Assembly (NCBI GenBank): GCA_012516295.1
Contig: JAAYWU010000196.1
Span: 1 to 6,874, forward strand
DNA: 6,874 nt
Reading direction: 5' to 3'
Source of the DNA: Clostridiales bacterium
GTDB taxonomy: Bacteria > Bacillota > Clostridia > Oscillospirales > Acutalibacteraceae
Of this stretch, positions 5,393-6,874 are shown in pieces. The position numbers were made by a program, and so were the translations under genes. Every line of letters starts with the position of its first letter. The stretch's first letter is position 1. Below the pieces are notes generated by a model. The model had not been told where the DNA came from and made no database searches. It saw only the letters and a list, made by a program, of their open reading frames with translations.

Positions 5393-6049
5393 GTGAAAAA
5401 GACAAAAGTAACGGAAAACAAAAGAATCAAAATGACCAGACTTTATGATTCCGCTTATGAACTGTTCACGTCAAACGGCGTGCACAACACGGTAATCGAC
5501 GACATTGTAAAAAAAGCCGGCGTTGCCAAGGGAACGTTCTACCTCTACTGTAAAAATAAATACGACCTGGTGGACAAGATTATATTGCACAAAAGCTCCG
5601 CCCTGTTTGACAGCGCTATGAAGGCCGTTGCAGAAAAGCATAAGACCGACAAAATGGACTTCACAGAAAGCGTCATTTTTTTTGTAGATTACCTCTTGAA
5701 CTATTTTAAAAAGAATAAGGATCTGTTATCCCTGATCTACAAAAACCTTTCCTATGGCCTTTATGAAAAAGCGCTCACCTGTGAAGAAATGGAAGAGGCA
5801 AAGCGAGTATTTATCGAGCACTTTATTACAAACGGAAGTAACAGCGAAGTGGCAAAACAGCGTCTTTTCATCGTTGTTTCCATGGTGGGGGCCGTCTGTT
5901 ACAACTCCATCGTGCTGGAAATGCCTTATCCAATCGACAGTATCAAGCATGAATTATATCTGTCCATTACGGAATTACTGAGCTGTTTATCCGCCCGGGA
6001 GTCGAAATTTGCAAAATTATTGATCATTTCAGCACATAATATGGAATAG
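5393..6049 (+). CDS. TetR/AcrR-family transcriptional repressor of the adjacent MMPL exporter
   Basis: This is a 218-residue cytoplasmic DNA-binding protein of normal TetR length. The N-terminal helix-turn-helix is clear: YDSAYELFTSNGVHNTVIDD (18-37), IVKKAGVAKGTFYLYCKNKYDL (38-59). Cys53 replaces the usual Phe in the FYxYF block. Residues 65-218 form the helical ligand-binding and dimerisation domain, which differs between family members and gives no ligand here. The start is GTG 5393, with GAAAGGA about 9 nt upstream; Met14 (ATG 5432) is a less likely alternative without a good ribosome site. The gene follows a consensus promoter with a palindrome at +1. Its TAG stop overlaps the ribosome site of the MMPL gene, 13 bp downstream, so the two form an operon. 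It probably represses its own operon until an inducing compound binds; this is inferred from layout. Confidence 0.93.
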   Translation: MKKTKVTENKRIKMTRLYDSAYELFTSNGVHNTVIDDIVKKAGVAKGTFYLYCKNKYDLVDKIILHKSSALFDSAMKAVAEKHKTDKMDFTESVIFFVDYLLNYFKKNKDLLSLIYKNLSYGLYEKALTCEEMEEAKRVFIEHFITNGSNSEVAKQRLFIVVSMVGAVCYNSIVLEMPYPIDSIKHELYLSITELLSCLSARESKFAKLLIISAHNME

Positions 6050-6062
6050 GAGCGCGGCACGA

Positions 6063-6874
6063 ATGAAACTACAGGAGTCAAAGAAGCAATCGTATTCTAT
6101 TGTCGATTTTATTATTAACAAGCGGAAACATATCGAAAGATTTTTCATCGTCTTGGTAATTATCAGCGCTTTTCTGAACAGTTTTGTCGGTATTAACTAT
6201 GACTTAACAAAATACCTGCCGGATACCACCCCTTCGCAAAAGGGAATCAGCGTAATGAAAAAGGAATTCGGATATCCGGGAACGGCGCGGGTCATGATCG
6301 ACAATGTGACGCTGTATCAGGCAAAGGCCTATAAGGACCGCATTGAGGCGGTCGACGGTGTGGATATGGTCGTTTAGGCCGATACAAAAAAGGACATTTA
6401 CCAGTCCGGCCAATTTATCGATAACGAGGATATCGACGAATATTACAAAAACGGCTACTCCGTTATGGATATTACCTTTGACGAGGGCGATACCAGCAAA
6501 AAGACTTCAAAGGCAATCGACAAAATCAAAGCCATCACCGGCGACAAGGGCCATTTCATCGGTGCGGCTGTACAAAACAAATCACTTAGTGAAAACCTGA
6601 ACATAGAAGTAAAAAAGGCTACCGTAATCTGCGTAATCCTGATTCTCATCACGCTGCTTCTGACAACCACATCCTGGTTTGAACCCATTCTGTTCCTGCT
6701 CATCATGGGGATCGCCATCATTATCAATATGGGAACCAATATTTTTCTTGGAGAAATATCGTTCCTTACCTCCAGCGTCGGCCCTGTTCTGCAGCTGGCC
6801 GTCGCCATGGACTATTCAATCTTCTTAATCCATTCCTTTACAGCGGAAAGGAAAAAGGGCATGAGCCTGGAAGA
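6063..6874 (+). pseudogene. MMPL/RND-family exporter gene with an in-frame TAG at codon 105 (3' end beyond the window)
   Basis: The gene encodes an MMPL-type RND transporter, a proton-driven inner-membrane exporter of lipids, drugs or other hydrophobic compounds. Before the TAG (6375-6377) are a cytoplasmic start, membrane helix 1 (about 25-44) and part of the extracellular domain with YLPDTTPSQKGISVMKKEFG (51-70). After it the same frame stays open to the edge (codons 106-270): the rest of the extracellular domain, helix 2 (about 186-203), helix 3 (about 206-223), and helix 4 with GPVLQLAVAMDYSIFLIHSF (240-259). Asp250-Tyr251 match the proton-relay pair of MMPL proteins. AGGAG lies 10 nt before ATG 6063. 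As written, translation would stop after 104 residues, too short to transport. No convincing ribosome site for restart follows. It could be a true nonsense mutation, a read error, or readthrough. The family call is firm; gene status is not. Confidence 0.85.
6375..6377 (+). other. In-frame amber codon interrupting the MMPL gene
   Basis: TAG stands between GTT (Val104) and GCC (Ala106) within otherwise continuous MMPL coding sequence. From memory of clostridial relatives, this segment reads like 'V-M-W-L-D', so Trp (TGG) is expected. One G-to-A change would give TAG. No frameshift is involved. Confidence 0.9.

Noticed and set aside
5206..5448. Short frames on both strands in the kimA-tetR gap
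   Set aside because: They run across the promoter and operator elements, lack ribosome sites and have no coding character.
6047..6377. Genome-wide reassignment of TAG to an amino acid
   Set aside because: tetR ends in TAG exactly where the MMPL ribosome site and start follow, which fits a real stop. The other stops in the window are TAA or TGA, so reassignment is not supported, though one window cannot exclude it.

Overview
This window looks like ordinary chromosome from a low-to-mid GC member of the Firmicutes, most likely the class Clostridia. The basis is family resemblance: a YkpA-type ABC-F ATPase, a short DtxR-type repressor of the clostridial 'ENYLETI' kind, a KimA-type potassium importer, Gram-positive style ribosome binding sites (AGGAGG-like) and sigma-A type promoters. 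No mobile element, CRISPR array, tRNA or rRNA was found. The genus cannot be fixed from the sequence.

Layout from left to right. Positions 1-808 (minus strand) hold the N-terminal 269 codons of an ABC-F ATPase close to Bacillus YkpA. A divergent promoter region follows. It drives a plus-strand two-gene unit: a 125-residue DtxR/MntR-type metal-responsive repressor (978-1355) and, 11 bp later, a 300-residue protein with an N-terminal zinc ribbon and a C-terminal CFI-box-like region (1367-2269). A strong two-way terminator (2278-2333) separates this unit from a convergent small gene of unknown function on the minus strand (2357-2827). Upstream of that gene are a TATAAT box, a pair of 11-bp-spaced direct repeats and, farther up, a second well-formed minus-strand promoter.

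Next is a complete minus-strand KimA-type potassium/proton symporter (3125-4972). Its predicted leader is about 160 nt but carries no recognisable c-di-AMP riboswitch. After a 420-bp divergent region come a TetR-family regulator (5393-6049) and, 13 bp behind it, an MMPL/RND-family exporter that runs off the right edge (6063 onward). The tetR promoter matches consensus perfectly (TTGACA, 17 bp, TATAAT), and a perfect 19-bp palindrome sits on the predicted start of transcription. This is the expected layout of a self-repressed efflux operon.

The most striking point is an in-frame TAG at codon 105 of the MMPL gene (6375-6377). The same frame stays open for another 165 codons to the window edge and keeps encoding good MMPL sequence, including three membrane segments and the Asp-Tyr proton-relay pair. 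The codon falls where relatives, as I recall them, carry Trp, so a TGG-to-TAG change is the simplest explanation. Sequencing error or TAG readthrough remain possible. I see no clearly new multi-gene system. The best leads for something undescribed are the interrupted exporter, the repressor plus CFI-box gene pair, and the unexplained promoter and leader regions around kimA.
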